Below are positions 1 through 8,528 of a DNA stretch of 64,000 nucleotides, piece by piece (within the stretch, counting starts at the first letter, position 1; each line of letters begins with the position of its first letter). The position numbers were made by a program, and so were the translations under genes. Source of the DNA: Acidimicrobiaceae bacterium (GTDB taxonomy: Bacteria > Actinomycetota > Acidimicrobiia > Acidimicrobiales > RAAP-2); assembly GCA_003151235.1 (NCBI GenBank), contig PLWZ01000056.1, positions 62,001 through 126,000 on the forward strand, given 5' to 3'. A model generated the notes under the pieces. That model saw nothing but the letters and a program-made list of their open reading frames with translations, did not search any database and was not told the DNA's origin.

Positions 1-203
1 GAACCACCGGTCGGGGCGCCTGACCAGTTCGCACATTCCTCCGTTCCGCTGACACTTAGACGCGAGTTCAGTCTCCACGGAAACGTGGGGATCCGACTCT
101 TCCATTCCCTGATCGGCCACAAGGGAGTCGGTCCCAGACTCCGTAGCTCTCGAGGTGTTCGAAGTTGTCGCCGGTACACTTGTCGCGACTGGAGGCGGAT
201 CGC

Positions 204-368
204 ATGCCTGAAGATCAGACGCCGCAAAACGCGGCAACGGAGCCTGCCGCAGAGCCGGCAAGCTGGCCGGAACCGCCGCCGTACCGGCCGGACACGGATC
301 TGATCGGCTACATCGAGAAGGGCCAGAACCCCCCTTCCACGCCGGCTCGGCCATCCCAGGCACTCTGA
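204..368 (+). CDS. Small hypothetical protein, 54 aa
   Basis: A short frame starting at an ATG with a good ribosome site (GGAGG at 191-195, 8-base spacer). The protein is acidic and rich in Pro, Ala and Glu in its first half; the second half contains the more ordered stretch DTDLIGYIEKGQ. There is no signal peptide, membrane segment or cysteine. It stands alone, upstream of a convergent phosphodiesterase gene. I do not recognise the family. The ribosome site and the change from low-complexity to structured composition are the only support, so it could still be a chance frame. Confidence 0.45.
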   Translation: MPEDQTPQNAATEPAAEPASWPEPPPYRPDTDLIGYIEKGQNPPSTPARPSQAL

Positions 369-467
369 AACGAAGAGTTGATCGCCGAATTTCCGTCATA
401 GGTCATCCAAGAAGTGCCCGCCGTCACTGTCGCCCACTTGGAACGCAGTCCTTAGGAGCGGAGGGAA

Positions 468-1946
468 TCAGGGCAGGTAGAGGAACCCGTATCCCTCGTC
501 CCGGACCGCCACGCCGGAATCTCGGAGGACCGCATCCCAGTCCCCCCGGACCTCGGGGTCGGACTCCTCCATCCCGTGATCGGCCACGATGAAGAAGGCG
601 CAGTCGTCCCAGACGCCGGCCCGCTCGACCTGTTCGAAGATCCGCCCGACCCGGGCGTCGGTGTCGGCGACGGAGGCCGCGGCCATCTCCGAGTACGGGC
701 CTCCTTGATGGAAGGCCGAATCGGTCAGGGTGAAGTTGACCCACGTGAAGGTGGGAGGCGTGCTCCCCGACTCGCCCCACACCGAGCAGAACTGGGTCAC
801 GGCGGTGTGGTCGGCCCGCGACGCCCACCGGTAGTCCTTGCTCGGTCGCACGAATCGTTCGGTTGCGTCCGGCAGATCGTCGGGTCCGGGCGGCGGCTCC
901 GGAAGCTGGCCGTTTCGCACGAGCTCGAACGTCGAGTAGTCGGCCCCGCTGTCGCACGGCTCGTTGATCGACACCGTCTTGGCTCCGGGAAAGTGACGCT
1001 TGATCGCGTGGTGCAGCGTCTCGATGCCGGGGTTGAGCCACTGCATCGAGGTGGCCCACGTGGCCGGCGAGTTGGTGATCACCTGCTGGCCCGATGCCCG
1101 GTCAACCCACGCGTTGTGGAGGATCCCGTGGTGGCCCGGGTGGCTGCCGGTGAGGATCGCGGTGTGGTTGGCCAGCGTCACCGTTGGGAGCGATGCCAAC
1201 GCCCCGTAGCGGCAGGCCGTTCCCTCCGCCATGAGCCGGGCCACGTTCGGAGCCGCTCCCCGCATGGCGAGGTCGTGGAGCACGTTCGGGTTGGCGCCGT
1301 CGAAGAGGAAGCCGATGACGTGCCGGGCGCGACCGGGCTCGGCGATGAGCGGCTCGAACACTTCGCCGTCTTGGTGAGACAGCATCGTCGCCCCGGCTTC
1401 GGACTTCGCACCGAGGATGGTCAGCACGGTCGGGGAGACGTCGATGAGCCGGCAACCGATGTCGGCCAAGCCGAGCGACGCCACCCCGGCGCCCGCAGCG
1501 ATGAACGGCGCCCGGGCCTGCACGATGCCGAGTGAGCCGTGCTCGCCGAGGTGACCGCCCTGGTCCTCCCAGTTGTGGGAGGCCGAGTGGATGACGCAGA
1601 GGTCTGGGGCGGACGGATGGTCGAACAGCTGCGCGAACTGCGCGTACCCGTTGGGGTAGCTGTTCTCGTGCCGACGGGGATGCGGGGTCTTTCGTTCCGA
1701 CTCGAGGTCGCCGAACCGGGTGGGGTCCTGGACGGCCAGGGGGTTCTGGCCGTCCACCGATTCGACCGTGAGCTCGCCCCCGGGCGCCCTGGTGAAGCGC
1801 GCCGAGCCGTCGGCCGAGCCCACCTCGTAGGTGTCCGGTGCCGGCGACCATCCGACCATGTCGACGATGGGCTCGAGGTCCGGGCCGAGGAGCACCTCGA
1901 GGGCGCGTTCTCGCCGCTCGGAGGTGAGGGGAGGCAGTGCGCTCAT
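468..1946 (-). CDS. Alkaline phosphatase superfamily phosphodiesterase with permuted domain order
   Basis: 492 aa when started at the ATG reading MSALPP; an earlier in-frame start would add nine residues that look non-coding. It is a predicted metal-dependent phosphodiesterase or nucleotide pyrophosphatase (PF01663 type). The central and C-terminal parts carry the family elements: FLFDGANPN near 214-221 (first metal Asp), the nucleophile region LPTVTLANHTAILTG near 253-267, and VADHGM near 454-459. The N-terminal third contains GEHG (near 134-137), a PFIAAGAGV stretch and DVSPTVLTILG, elements that normally close the alkaline phosphatase fold. The order is therefore permuted, with the last His ligand first. 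No signal peptide is visible, so it is probably cytoplasmic. The substrate cannot be told from sequence. Confidence 0.85.
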   Translation of the reverse strand: MSALPPLTSERRERALEVLLGPDLEPIVDMVGWSPAPDTYEVGSADGSARFTRAPGGELTVESVDGQNPLAVQDPTRFGDLESERKTPHPRRHENSYPNGYAQFAQLFDHPSAPDLCVIHSASHNWEDQGGHLGEHGSLGIVQARAPFIAAGAGVASLGLADIGCRLIDVSPTVLTILGAKSEAGATMLSHQDGEVFEPLIAEPGRARHVIGFLFDGANPNVLHDLAMRGAAPNVARLMAEGTACRYGALASLPTVTLANHTAILTGSHPGHHGILHNAWVDRASGQQVITNSPATWATSMQWLNPGIETLHHAIKRHFPGAKTVSINEPCDSGADYSTFELVRNGQLPEPPPGPDDLPDATERFVRPSKDYRWASRADHTAVTQFCSVWGESGSTPPTFTWVNFTLTDSAFHQGGPYSEMAAASVADTDARVGRIFEQVERAGVWDDCAFFIVADHGMEESDPEVRGDWDAVLRDSGVAVRDEGYGFLYLP

Positions 1947-2024
1947 CGCGCCAGCGTACGCACGGGCAGGCAATCGATCCGGTCGAGAGCATCGGCTGGC
2001 AGCGACGCTGCCAGCCGATGCCGC

Positions 2025-2309
2025 CTACGCGGTCTGAAGGTTGTGCGCCTCGAATGCGACCTGGTCCGGTGGGCCTCCTGGGCCGTTCTCGACCGAAGCG
2101 AGGCCGGGCACGAGCGTGCCGTCACGGAAGGCGTCCCATGACGCTTCTGAGTCGAAGACGGCCACGATGACGAGGTCGCCATCGGCGATCCCGGCGACGT
2201 GGAACGTCTGCCCGGGCGGCAGTCCGCCCTTCGGGTGTACTGCCGCAACCGCGTTGTCGTACTGCTCTTTTGTGGCGCCCTTGAACGTGTGGACAATTGC
2301 GTAGGCCAT
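2025..2309 (-). CDS. Small alpha/beta-barrel protein, ABM-like
   Basis: 94 aa. The start is the ATG behind a strong AAGGAGG site, which gives MAYAIVHTFKG; a longer frame upstream of it looks non-coding. The size, the opening strand, the helix KEQYDNAVAAVH and the closing strands (DGDLVIVAVFDSEASWDAFRDG) fit the dimeric alpha-beta barrel fold used by antibiotic-biosynthesis monooxygenase-like and heme-degrading-like proteins. No cofactor residue is diagnostic, so a specific enzyme name is not justified. It is divergent from the acyl-CoA mutase gene, with about 100 bp between the two starts that must hold both promoters. Confidence 0.75.
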   Translation of the reverse strand: MAYAIVHTFKGATKEQYDNAVAAVHPKGGLPPGQTFHVAGIADGDLVIVAVFDSEASWDAFRDGTLVPGLASVENGPGGPPDQVAFEAHNLQTA

Positions 2310-2407
2310 AGCTACCTCCTTCGAACCGGCCGGTCGGCTGGCCCGAAGTGCCATCTGAGCACATCGCCAATCCCGCGGGTCCACACCCGGCTCTGTAGCG
2401 TGGCCCT

Positions 2408-4036
2408 GTGGGCGACAGACAGAAGTGGCAAGCCGAGTACGACCGGTCCTCTCGTCGCGACGTCCCGTTCGAAACCATGTCGGGCGTGCCCCTGGAACCG
2501 GTCTACGGCCCCGAGGGCGCTGAGCTGCCAGGACAGTGGCCCTACACCCGCGGCCCGTACGCGTCGATGTACCGCTCCCGCCTCTGGACGATGCGCCAGT
2601 TCGCCGGCTTCGGGACGGCGGCGGACACGAACCACCGGTTCAAGGAGCTCCTCGCGTCCGGGGGCAGCGGCCTGTCCACGGCGTTCGACATGCCGACGCT
2701 CCTCGGACGCGACTCGGACGACCCGATGGCCAAGGGCGAGGTCGGTCGGGCCGGCGTGGCGGTCGACACCCAGGCCGACATGGAGACGCTGTTCTCTGGA
2801 ATAGATCTCGGCACGGTCAGCACGTCGATGACCATCAACTCGGCGGCGGCCGTGGTCATGGCCATGTACGTCGGGGTGGGCGATCGCACCGGGGTGGCGC
2901 GCCAGGCGCTCAGCGGCACCATCCAGAACGACATCTTGAAGGAGTACCAGGCGCAGAAGGAGTACGTGTTCCCGCCGCGCCCGAGCGTCCGGCTGGTCAC
3001 CGACCTCATGCGCTTCGCGACCGCCGAGCTGCCGCGGTGGCACCCGGTGTCCATCTCGGGCTACCACATCCGCGAGGCCGGTTCGACGGCGACCCAGGAA
3101 CTCGCGTTCACGCTCGCCAACGGGTTCGCGTACGTCGAGGCCGCGCTCGCGGCGGGCCTGGTCGTCGATGCGTTCGCGCCGAGGCTCAGCTTCTTCTTCA
3201 ACGCGCACATGGACTTCTTCGAGGAAATCGCGAAGTACCGGGCGGCGCGGCGCATCTGGGCCCACTGGATGCGGGATCGCTACGGAGCGACCGACGGCCG
3301 TTCGCTGCAGCTGCGGTTCCACACGCAGACGGCGGGCGTCTCGCTCACGGCCCAACAGCCCGAGGTCAACATGGCCCGGGTCGCGATCGAGGCGTTGAGC
3401 GCCGTCCTCGGGGGCACCCAGAGCCTGCACACCGATTCCTATGACGAGGCGTTGGCACTCCCGACCGAGCGTGCGGCGCGGCTCGCGTTGCGGACCCAGC
3501 AGGTCGTCGCCGAGGAGACCGGCGTCGTGCACGTGGCCGATCCGCTCGGCGGGTCCTGGTTCGTCGAATCGCTCACCGACGAGCTGGAGTCCCAGGCCGA
3601 ATCGGTCTTCGCGCACCTGCTCGAGGTCGGGTCGGGCTCGATGCTCGACGGCGTGATCGCCTCGATCGAAGACGGCTGGTTTGGCACCGAGATCGCCGAC
3701 GCGGCCTACCAGTTCCAGTCGAAGATCACCTCGGGCAAGTGGGTCCAGGTCGGGGTGAACGGGTACACCGACGGCGACGACCACCAGCCCCCCACCCTCT
3801 ACGTCGACCCGGAGGTCGAGAGCCGACAGCTGGCCGACCTCGAGGCGATCAAGCAGGCCCGCGACGATGACGCGGTCAGGAGCTCCGTCGAGCGCCTGAG
3901 CAAGGAGGCGACCGACCCCACTCTCAACCTGATGCCGGCCCTGATCGAGGCGGCGGCTCGGTACGTCACCGTCGGCGAGTGCATGGGCGCGCTCGAGTCG
4001 GTCTTCGGGACCTGGGTCGAGCGGTCGTACGTGTAG
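2408..4036 (+). CDS. Acyl-CoA mutase large (substrate-binding) subunit
   Basis: 542 aa from a GTG start. It is the TIM-barrel subunit of a two-component, coenzyme B12-dependent acyl-CoA mutase. It shows typical motifs of the methylmalonyl-CoA/isobutyryl-CoA mutase family: RGPYASMY (48-55), LWTMRQFAGFGTA (59-71), STAFDMPTLLGRDSDDP, GTIQNDILKEY, SISGYHIREAGS and FAPRLSFFFNAHMDFFEE. Position 65 is Phe where methylmalonyl-CoA mutases normally have the active-site Tyr; Phe there is usual in isobutyryl-CoA mutase-type subunits. The length is also that of a split enzyme, with no B12 domain in the chain. The next gene overlaps its stop and encodes the B12-binding subunit. No MeaB-type chaperone gene is adjacent. 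Substrate is inferred to be a branched acyl-CoA but is not proven. Confidence 0.93.
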   Translation: MGDRQKWQAEYDRSSRRDVPFETMSGVPLEPVYGPEGAELPGQWPYTRGPYASMYRSRLWTMRQFAGFGTAADTNHRFKELLASGGSGLSTAFDMPTLLGRDSDDPMAKGEVGRAGVAVDTQADMETLFSGIDLGTVSTSMTINSAAAVVMAMYVGVGDRTGVARQALSGTIQNDILKEYQAQKEYVFPPRPSVRLVTDLMRFATAELPRWHPVSISGYHIREAGSTATQELAFTLANGFAYVEAALAAGLVVDAFAPRLSFFFNAHMDFFEEIAKYRAARRIWAHWMRDRYGATDGRSLQLRFHTQTAGVSLTAQQPEVNMARVAIEALSAVLGGTQSLHTDSYDEALALPTERAARLALRTQQVVAEETGVVHVADPLGGSWFVESLTDELESQAESVFAHLLEVGSGSMLDGVIASIEDGWFGTEIADAAYQFQSKITSGKWVQVGVNGYTDGDDHQPPTLYVDPEVESRQLADLEAIKQARDDDAVRSSVERLSKEATDPTLNLMPALIEAAARYVTVGECMGALESVFGTWVERSYV

Positions 4037-4482
4037 TGCCAGACGATCGCCCGGTCCGAGTGCTGCTGGCCAAGGTCGGCCTGGACGGCCACGACCGCGG
4101 GCTGCGGGTGGTGGCGAGGATCCTTCGCGACGGCGGCTTCGAGGTGGTCTTCGCCGGGCTGCGCCAGACCACCGACATGATCACTGCATCGGTCATCGAG
4201 GAGGACGTGGACGTGGTCGGCGTGTCGATGCACAACGGCGCCCACCTCACCCTCGCCCCCGCCGTCGTGGCCTCGCTTCGCGATGCCGGCCTAAACACAC
4301 CTGTCGTGGTGGGTGGGATCGTGCCCGACGTGGACCTGCCCAAGATGTTGGAGGCCGGGATCTACGCGGTGCTCGGGCCCGGCGCTTCGAACGCGGAGGT
4401 CGTGGCAATCATCAAGGCCGCCGCGGGCGCGACGACGGACGAGGGGACCGCCAAGCCGGCCGGCACCGGGGGCCGGACCTGA
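4036..4482 (+). CDS. Acyl-CoA mutase small (cobalamin-binding) subunit
   Basis: 148 aa. The GTG start shares one base with the TAG stop of the large subunit (TAGTG), a translational coupling expected for a 1:1 complex. Motifs of the B12-binding Rossmann fold are present: DGHDRG at 17-22 with His19 as the predicted lower axial ligand to cobalt, GVSMHNGAHL in the middle, and VVGGIVPD later. The C-terminal tail after about residue 130 is Ala/Gly/Thr-rich and probably disordered. With the upstream gene it forms the complete mutase. Small-subunit sequence alone does not separate methylmalonyl-, isobutyryl- and hydroxyisobutyryl-CoA mutases. Confidence 0.92.
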   Translation: MPDDRPVRVLLAKVGLDGHDRGLRVVARILRDGGFEVVFAGLRQTTDMITASVIEEDVDVVGVSMHNGAHLTLAPAVVASLRDAGLNTPVVVGGIVPDVDLPKMLEAGIYAVLGPGASNAEVVAIIKAAAGATTDEGTAKPAGTGGRT

Positions 4483-4554
4483 GCACCGGCTGACGCTGCT
4501 GACCCGATCGTGACCCGATCGGGCGCATTCAGGCGAGGCGCTACGATCCCGGCC

Positions 4555-5976
4555 GTGTCAGATGTCGTGGTGGTCGGTTCGGGCCCGAATGGGCTCGCGG
4601 CGGCCGTGGTGCTGGCTCGCAAGGGACTGTCCGTCGAGGTTTTTGAGGGGGCGTCGAGCATCGGCGGTGGCAGCCGGACCGCCGAGCTGACGCTACCGGG
4701 GTTCCACCACGACGTCTGCTCGGCGGTGCACCCGCTATTGATCGCATCCCCGTTCTTCCGCGACATCGACCTGGCCGCACGCGGCGTCGAGCTGCGCGCG
4801 CCGAAGGTCGCGTTCGCCCACCCGTTGGACGGCGGGCGCGCCGCGGCGCTCCTGTCATCGGTTAACGAGACCGCCGAAGCGCTTGGAGACGACGCGGTCA
4901 GGTATCGACGCCTGGTCCAGCCGCTCGTCGGGGACATCGACAAGATCCTCCCTTCGGTGCTCGCACCACTGATCTCCGTGCCGCGACACCCGTTCGCGAT
5001 GGCGCGGTTCGGCGCGATCGGGCTCCAACCGGCGCACTGGATCGCCAACCGGTTCAAGACCGAAGAGGGCCGGGCGATCCTGGCCGGCGCGGCGGCGCAC
5101 TCGATGCTCCCCCTCACGGCGCCGCTCACCGGATCCTTCGGGCTCTTGTTCATCATGGTCGCCCACGCGATGGGCTGGCCGGTCGTCGCCGGGGGCAGCC
5201 AGCACATCGTCGACGCGCTGCGCGCCGAGCTCGAGTCGCTCGACGGCCGGGTTGTCACCGACCACTGGGTGACGAGCCTCGACGAGCTCCCCGAGGCCAA
5301 GGCGGTCCTGCTCGACGTCTCCCCCCGCCAGTTCGTGGAGCTGGCCGGCGATCGGCTCGGCCCGCGCAGCCGCCGGTCGCTCGAGCGGTTCCGGTACGGG
5401 CCCGGGGTGTGCAAGGTCGACTGGGCGCTCTCGGGACCGGTGCCCTGGGAGGCCCCCGTGTGCCGCGAGGCCGGGACGGTGCACGTGTGCGGCCCGTTGG
5501 AAGAGGTGGAGCTGAGCGAGGCCGAGGTGAACGCGGGACGCCACGCCGAGCGACCCTTCTGCCTGATCGCCCAGGCGAGCATCGTCGACCCGACCCGGGC
5601 CCCCGCCGGCCAGCAGACCCTGTGGGGCTACTGCCATGTGCCGTCCGGCTCGACGACCGACATGACCGGGACCATCGAGGCCCAGATCGAGCGGTTCGCG
5701 CCCGGGTTCAAGGACCTGATCCTCGCCCGTTCGACGGTGACCGCCGCCGAGATGGAGGCGCACAACCCCAACTACGTCGGTGGCGACATCAACGGCGGCT
5801 TCTCGAGCCTGCGCCAGACGATCTTCCGGCCGACGCCGCGGCTGAACCCGTACCGGACCGCGTTGAAGGGCGTCTACCTCTGTTCGGCGTCCACCTCGCC
5901 GGGCGGCGGGGTCCACGGGATGTGCGGGCTGGGCGCTGCCCGGGCGGCGCTGGCCGACCTCGGCATCCCCATCTAG
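4555..5976 (+). CDS. FAD-dependent oxidoreductase, phytoene desaturase-like
   Basis: 473 aa from the GTG that places the dinucleotide-binding loop at the very N-terminus (VVVVGSGPNGLAAA, GxGxxG at 8-13). An upstream GTG at 4510 would add 15 unlikely residues. The C-terminus has the second FAD-contact region of the CrtI/amine-oxidase group, YLCSASTSPGGGVHGMCG near 443-460. The length is usual for the family. Proteins like this oxidise or isomerise hydrophobic substrates. No carotenoid gene is adjacent, so a carotenoid role is not supported. The preceding gap contains a short direct repeat (GACCCGATCG twice, 4503-4521). A hairpin follows the stop. Confidence 0.85.
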   Translation: MSDVVVVGSGPNGLAAAVVLARKGLSVEVFEGASSIGGGSRTAELTLPGFHHDVCSAVHPLLIASPFFRDIDLAARGVELRAPKVAFAHPLDGGRAAALLSSVNETAEALGDDAVRYRRLVQPLVGDIDKILPSVLAPLISVPRHPFAMARFGAIGLQPAHWIANRFKTEEGRAILAGAAAHSMLPLTAPLTGSFGLLFIMVAHAMGWPVVAGGSQHIVDALRAELESLDGRVVTDHWVTSLDELPEAKAVLLDVSPRQFVELAGDRLGPRSRRSLERFRYGPGVCKVDWALSGPVPWEAPVCREAGTVHVCGPLEEVELSEAEVNAGRHAERPFCLIAQASIVDPTRAPAGQQTLWGYCHVPSGSTTDMTGTIEAQIERFAPGFKDLILARSTVTAAEMEAHNPNYVGGDINGGFSSLRQTIFRPTPRLNPYRTALKGVYLCSASTSPGGGVHGMCGLGAARAALADLGIPI

Positions 5977-5986
5977 GCACCCGATT

Positions 5987-6016
5987 CACCCCTGGCCCGG
6001 GATCGGGCAGGGGGTG
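5987..6016 (+). terminator. Hairpin after the FAD oxidoreductase gene
   Basis: Eleven bases after the stop, CACCCCT(G)GCCCG folds on CGGGCAGGGG(G)TG with a GGAT loop, about 12 pairs with a bulged G on each arm. There is no U-tract, as is common for actinobacterial terminators. The role is inferred from position and stability only. Confidence 0.45.
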
Positions 6017-6120
6017 CCAGCCCCACGCACGCACACGGGTCATCACCCTTGGCCCGGTGCCTGGAAGAACGTACCGTTAAGGCAAGGCCACACCAGTGGC
6101 AGAGCCGGGGGAGTCGAACA

Positions 6121-7152
6121 GTGACCCAGCCAGACCGAATCACGAAGAAGGCCATGCGGATCGATGCGTCGGTGACCTCGATCTCGTGGATCCCATCCGA
6201 GGCCATCTCGGGCCTCAGCACCAAGCTCCCGTTCGAGATGGGGGTCGCCCACTACGACCAGGCCCCACCAGATGTCGTCACCGACCTCGTGGCCCTGCGC
6301 GACGCCGACAAGTTCCGCTTCGCCAACCAGCTGCGCGGCTGGGCCGAAGTGGAGGACGGTCGCATCGTGAAATACGGCCAGTCCGGTGGCGGGATGATCG
6401 GTGCGACCACGCTGCGGATCGGGTCGAAGGAGGCGACGTTCCAGGCGGTCGCCCTGAGCGACCTGCACCCCGAGCCGACGGTGAGCGAGACCGAGGTGAC
6501 CTTCGTCCAGACCTGCGGCGGGAGGACCGGCGTGCCGGCGCCGCGCCGGGTCCGTCGACCCCCGTTCGTCCAGTTCTCGGCCCCGCTCGCCTGGACCACG
6601 CTCTCGCTCACCCTGCGGGCCGACGGCACGGTCCGCCAGGAGATGACCGGCGCCAGCCCCTTCCCGCGCCACTGGGTCTACGACTCCGCAGGGAAGCTGT
6701 TGTCGAAGAGCGGCGTCATCGACTTCAACAACTGGTACCGGCGGGCGTTCGGCAAGCACAGCCCGTGGGGCGACCGGGACTCCCCCGCCCTCACGACCGA
6801 GGTCGAGTCGGCCCTCGAGCGCCAGCTTTCGATCGAGCTCATGCAGGGCTCGGCCAAGCCCAAGATCCGCAACGTGAAGAAGGGCGCCGCGATCACCGAG
6901 CAGGGCGAGGCGGGTGACGAGCTGTTCCTGGTCCTCGACGGCGTGGTCCGGATCGAGGTCGACGGGAAGCGCCTGGCCGAGTACGGGCCCGGCTCCATGC
7001 ACGGCGAGCGGGCCATCTTGGAGGGCGGGAAGCGAACCTCCACCATCCGCGCGGTGACCGACTGCAAGCTGGCCGTGGCCGGTGCCGGCGAGATCGACAG
7101 GGACGCCCTGATCGAGCTCTCGTCGAGCCACCGCCGGGAGGAGCAGGACTGA
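6121..7152 (+). CDS. Protein with C-terminal cyclic nucleotide-binding domain
   Basis: 343 aa from a GTG preceded by GGGGGAG with an 8-base spacer; the frame runs further upstream but without such a site. The C-terminal 98 residues (246-343) form a CRP-type cNMP-binding domain. The phosphate-binding cassette HGERAILEGGKRTSTIRA (294-311) retains the conserved GE and the R-T/S pair, so it should bind cAMP or cGMP. Residues 1-240 belong to no family I recognise; they look soluble and beta-rich, with no helix-turn-helix and no kinase motif. Two bases separate the stop from the next gene, which encodes a nucleotide cyclase. This makes the protein the likely receptor of that cyclase's product, with the N-terminal part as output. 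Confidence 0.8.
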   Translation: MTQPDRITKKAMRIDASVTSISWIPSEAISGLSTKLPFEMGVAHYDQAPPDVVTDLVALRDADKFRFANQLRGWAEVEDGRIVKYGQSGGGMIGATTLRIGSKEATFQAVALSDLHPEPTVSETEVTFVQTCGGRTGVPAPRRVRRPPFVQFSAPLAWTTLSLTLRADGTVRQEMTGASPFPRHWVYDSAGKLLSKSGVIDFNNWYRRAFGKHSPWGDRDSPALTTEVESALERQLSIELMQGSAKPKIRNVKKGAAITEQGEAGDELFLVLDGVVRIEVDGKRLAEYGPGSMHGERAILEGGKRTSTIRAVTDCKLAVAGAGEIDRDALIELSSSHRREEQD

Positions 7153-7153
7153 G

Positions 7154-8515
7154 GTGACGGGGGGCGGGCAATCCGACGGCGACGTCGGCATCTCGGTCTT
7201 CCTGGCCGACGACAACCTCATCGTGCGCGAGGGCGTGCGGGCCCTGTTGTCGCTCGAGCCCGACCTGACCATCGTCGGCACGGCGGCCGACTACGACGGG
7301 CTAGTCGCGGGAGCCACCGAGGCGGCGCCCCAGGTCGTCGTGACCGACATCCGGATGCCACCGTCGTTCCAGCGCGAGGGCATCGACGCGGCCCACGAGA
7401 TCCGCAAGCGGCACCCCGGGACCGGCGTGGTCGTGCTGTCCCAGTTCGACGACCCCGAGTACGCGATCTCGCTGCTCGAGCAGGGCGCGGCCGGTTACGC
7501 GTACCTGTTGAAGGACCGGGTCGCCGAGGGCGACCAGCTGGCCCGGGCCGTGCGCACGGTCGCTACCGGTGGCTCGGTGCTCGACCCGACCATCGTCGAG
7601 GCCATGGTCCATCCGGTCACCGACAAGAGCGACCTCGGGGTGGCCGACGAGGAGCTGCTCCGACTGGTCGCGGAGGGCCGGCCGATCAAGGCCATCGCGG
7701 TCGCGCAGGGCAGCACCCCCGCGGCGGCGGCGGAGGCGGTCGAGAAGCTCTTCTTGAAGCTGGCCCAGGACGCGAGCGGCGGCGGGCAGAGCTCGCTGCG
7801 CCGGCTGCGGATGCTGCACGAGGCCATCGTGAACCGGGAGGAGCAGGGCGAGACGCTCAGCCGCCTCCTGCCGGGCGGCGTCGCCGAGATGCTGCGGAGC
7901 CAGGGTCGCCGGGCCGGCGAGACCAAGGAGCTCGTGGTGAGCGTGCTCATGTCCGACATCCGCGGGTACACGACCATCGCCGAGCACGCCGACCCGAGCG
8001 CGCTAGCCGGCCAGCTGAACGTGCACCGGAGCGAGATGAACAAGGCCATCCTGTCGGTCGACGGCACGGTGATGCAGTTCGTCGGCGACGCGGTGATGGC
8101 GGTCTTCGGCGCCCCCGTCGCGATGGAGGACCACGCCGAGCGGGCCGTGCAGGCCGCGCTCGCGATGCACGAGGCCCAAGACGAGGTGAACCGGTCGTGG
8201 CGCGAGCAGGGGCTGGCCGAGTTCGGCCTCGGCATCGGGGTCACCACCGGGCCGGTCGCGGCGGCACTGCTCGGTTCCGAGGAACGGCTCGAGTACACGC
8301 TGGTCGGCGACACGGTCAACCTGTCCCAGCGGCTCCAGCAGTGGGCCGAGCCCGGGGACACGGTGCTGTCCGAGGCCACCTACCGCGACCTGGCGTCGCC
8401 CCCCGAGATGGAGCAGATACCAGCCGCCCTCGTGAAGGGCCGGGACACCCCGGTGTCGGCGTGGCGAATCCCGGCAGCGAACAGACCGACCCCCGCACCA
8501 CTCGGCGCGGGCTGA
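7154..8515 (+). CDS. Response regulator fused to class III adenylate/guanylate cyclase
   Basis: 453 aa, GTG start. Residues 11-135 are a NarL-type receiver with the phosphorylation set intact (DD at 19-20, Asp65 in VVTDIRMPP, Ser96, Lys120). Residues about 165-212 align with the LuxR helix-turn-helix position but are degenerate (LGVADEELLRLVAEG, then an Ala-rich run) and probably no longer bind DNA. From about 262 follows a class III cyclase domain: VLMSDIRGYTT with the first metal Asp, FVGDAVMAVFGAP with the second, and YTLVGDTVNLSQRL. The enzyme should make cAMP or cGMP from ATP or GTP under control of phosphorylation. Its neighbours are a cNMP-binding protein upstream and a histidine kinase two genes downstream. 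Confidence 0.92.
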   Translation: MTGGGQSDGDVGISVFLADDNLIVREGVRALLSLEPDLTIVGTAADYDGLVAGATEAAPQVVVTDIRMPPSFQREGIDAAHEIRKRHPGTGVVVLSQFDDPEYAISLLEQGAAGYAYLLKDRVAEGDQLARAVRTVATGGSVLDPTIVEAMVHPVTDKSDLGVADEELLRLVAEGRPIKAIAVAQGSTPAAAAEAVEKLFLKLAQDASGGGQSSLRRLRMLHEAIVNREEQGETLSRLLPGGVAEMLRSQGRRAGETKELVVSVLMSDIRGYTTIAEHADPSALAGQLNVHRSEMNKAILSVDGTVMQFVGDAVMAVFGAPVAMEDHAERAVQAALAMHEAQDEVNRSWREQGLAEFGLGIGVTTGPVAAALLGSEERLEYTLVGDTVNLSQRLQQWAEPGDTVLSEATYRDLASPPEMEQIPAALVKGRDTPVSAWRIPAANRPTPAPLGAG

Positions 8516-8528
8516 AGGAGGAGAACCG

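Noticed and set aside
2312-3784. 490-codon minus-strand frame opposite the mutase gene
   Set aside because: Arg/Gly/Asp/Val-rich composition is the usual antisense pattern of a high-GC gene; the plus-strand frame has all family motifs.
4503-4521. Direct repeat GACCCGATCG x2 as a regulatory operator
   Set aside because: Only two short copies overlapping a possible upstream start; no regulator or second site supports an operator.
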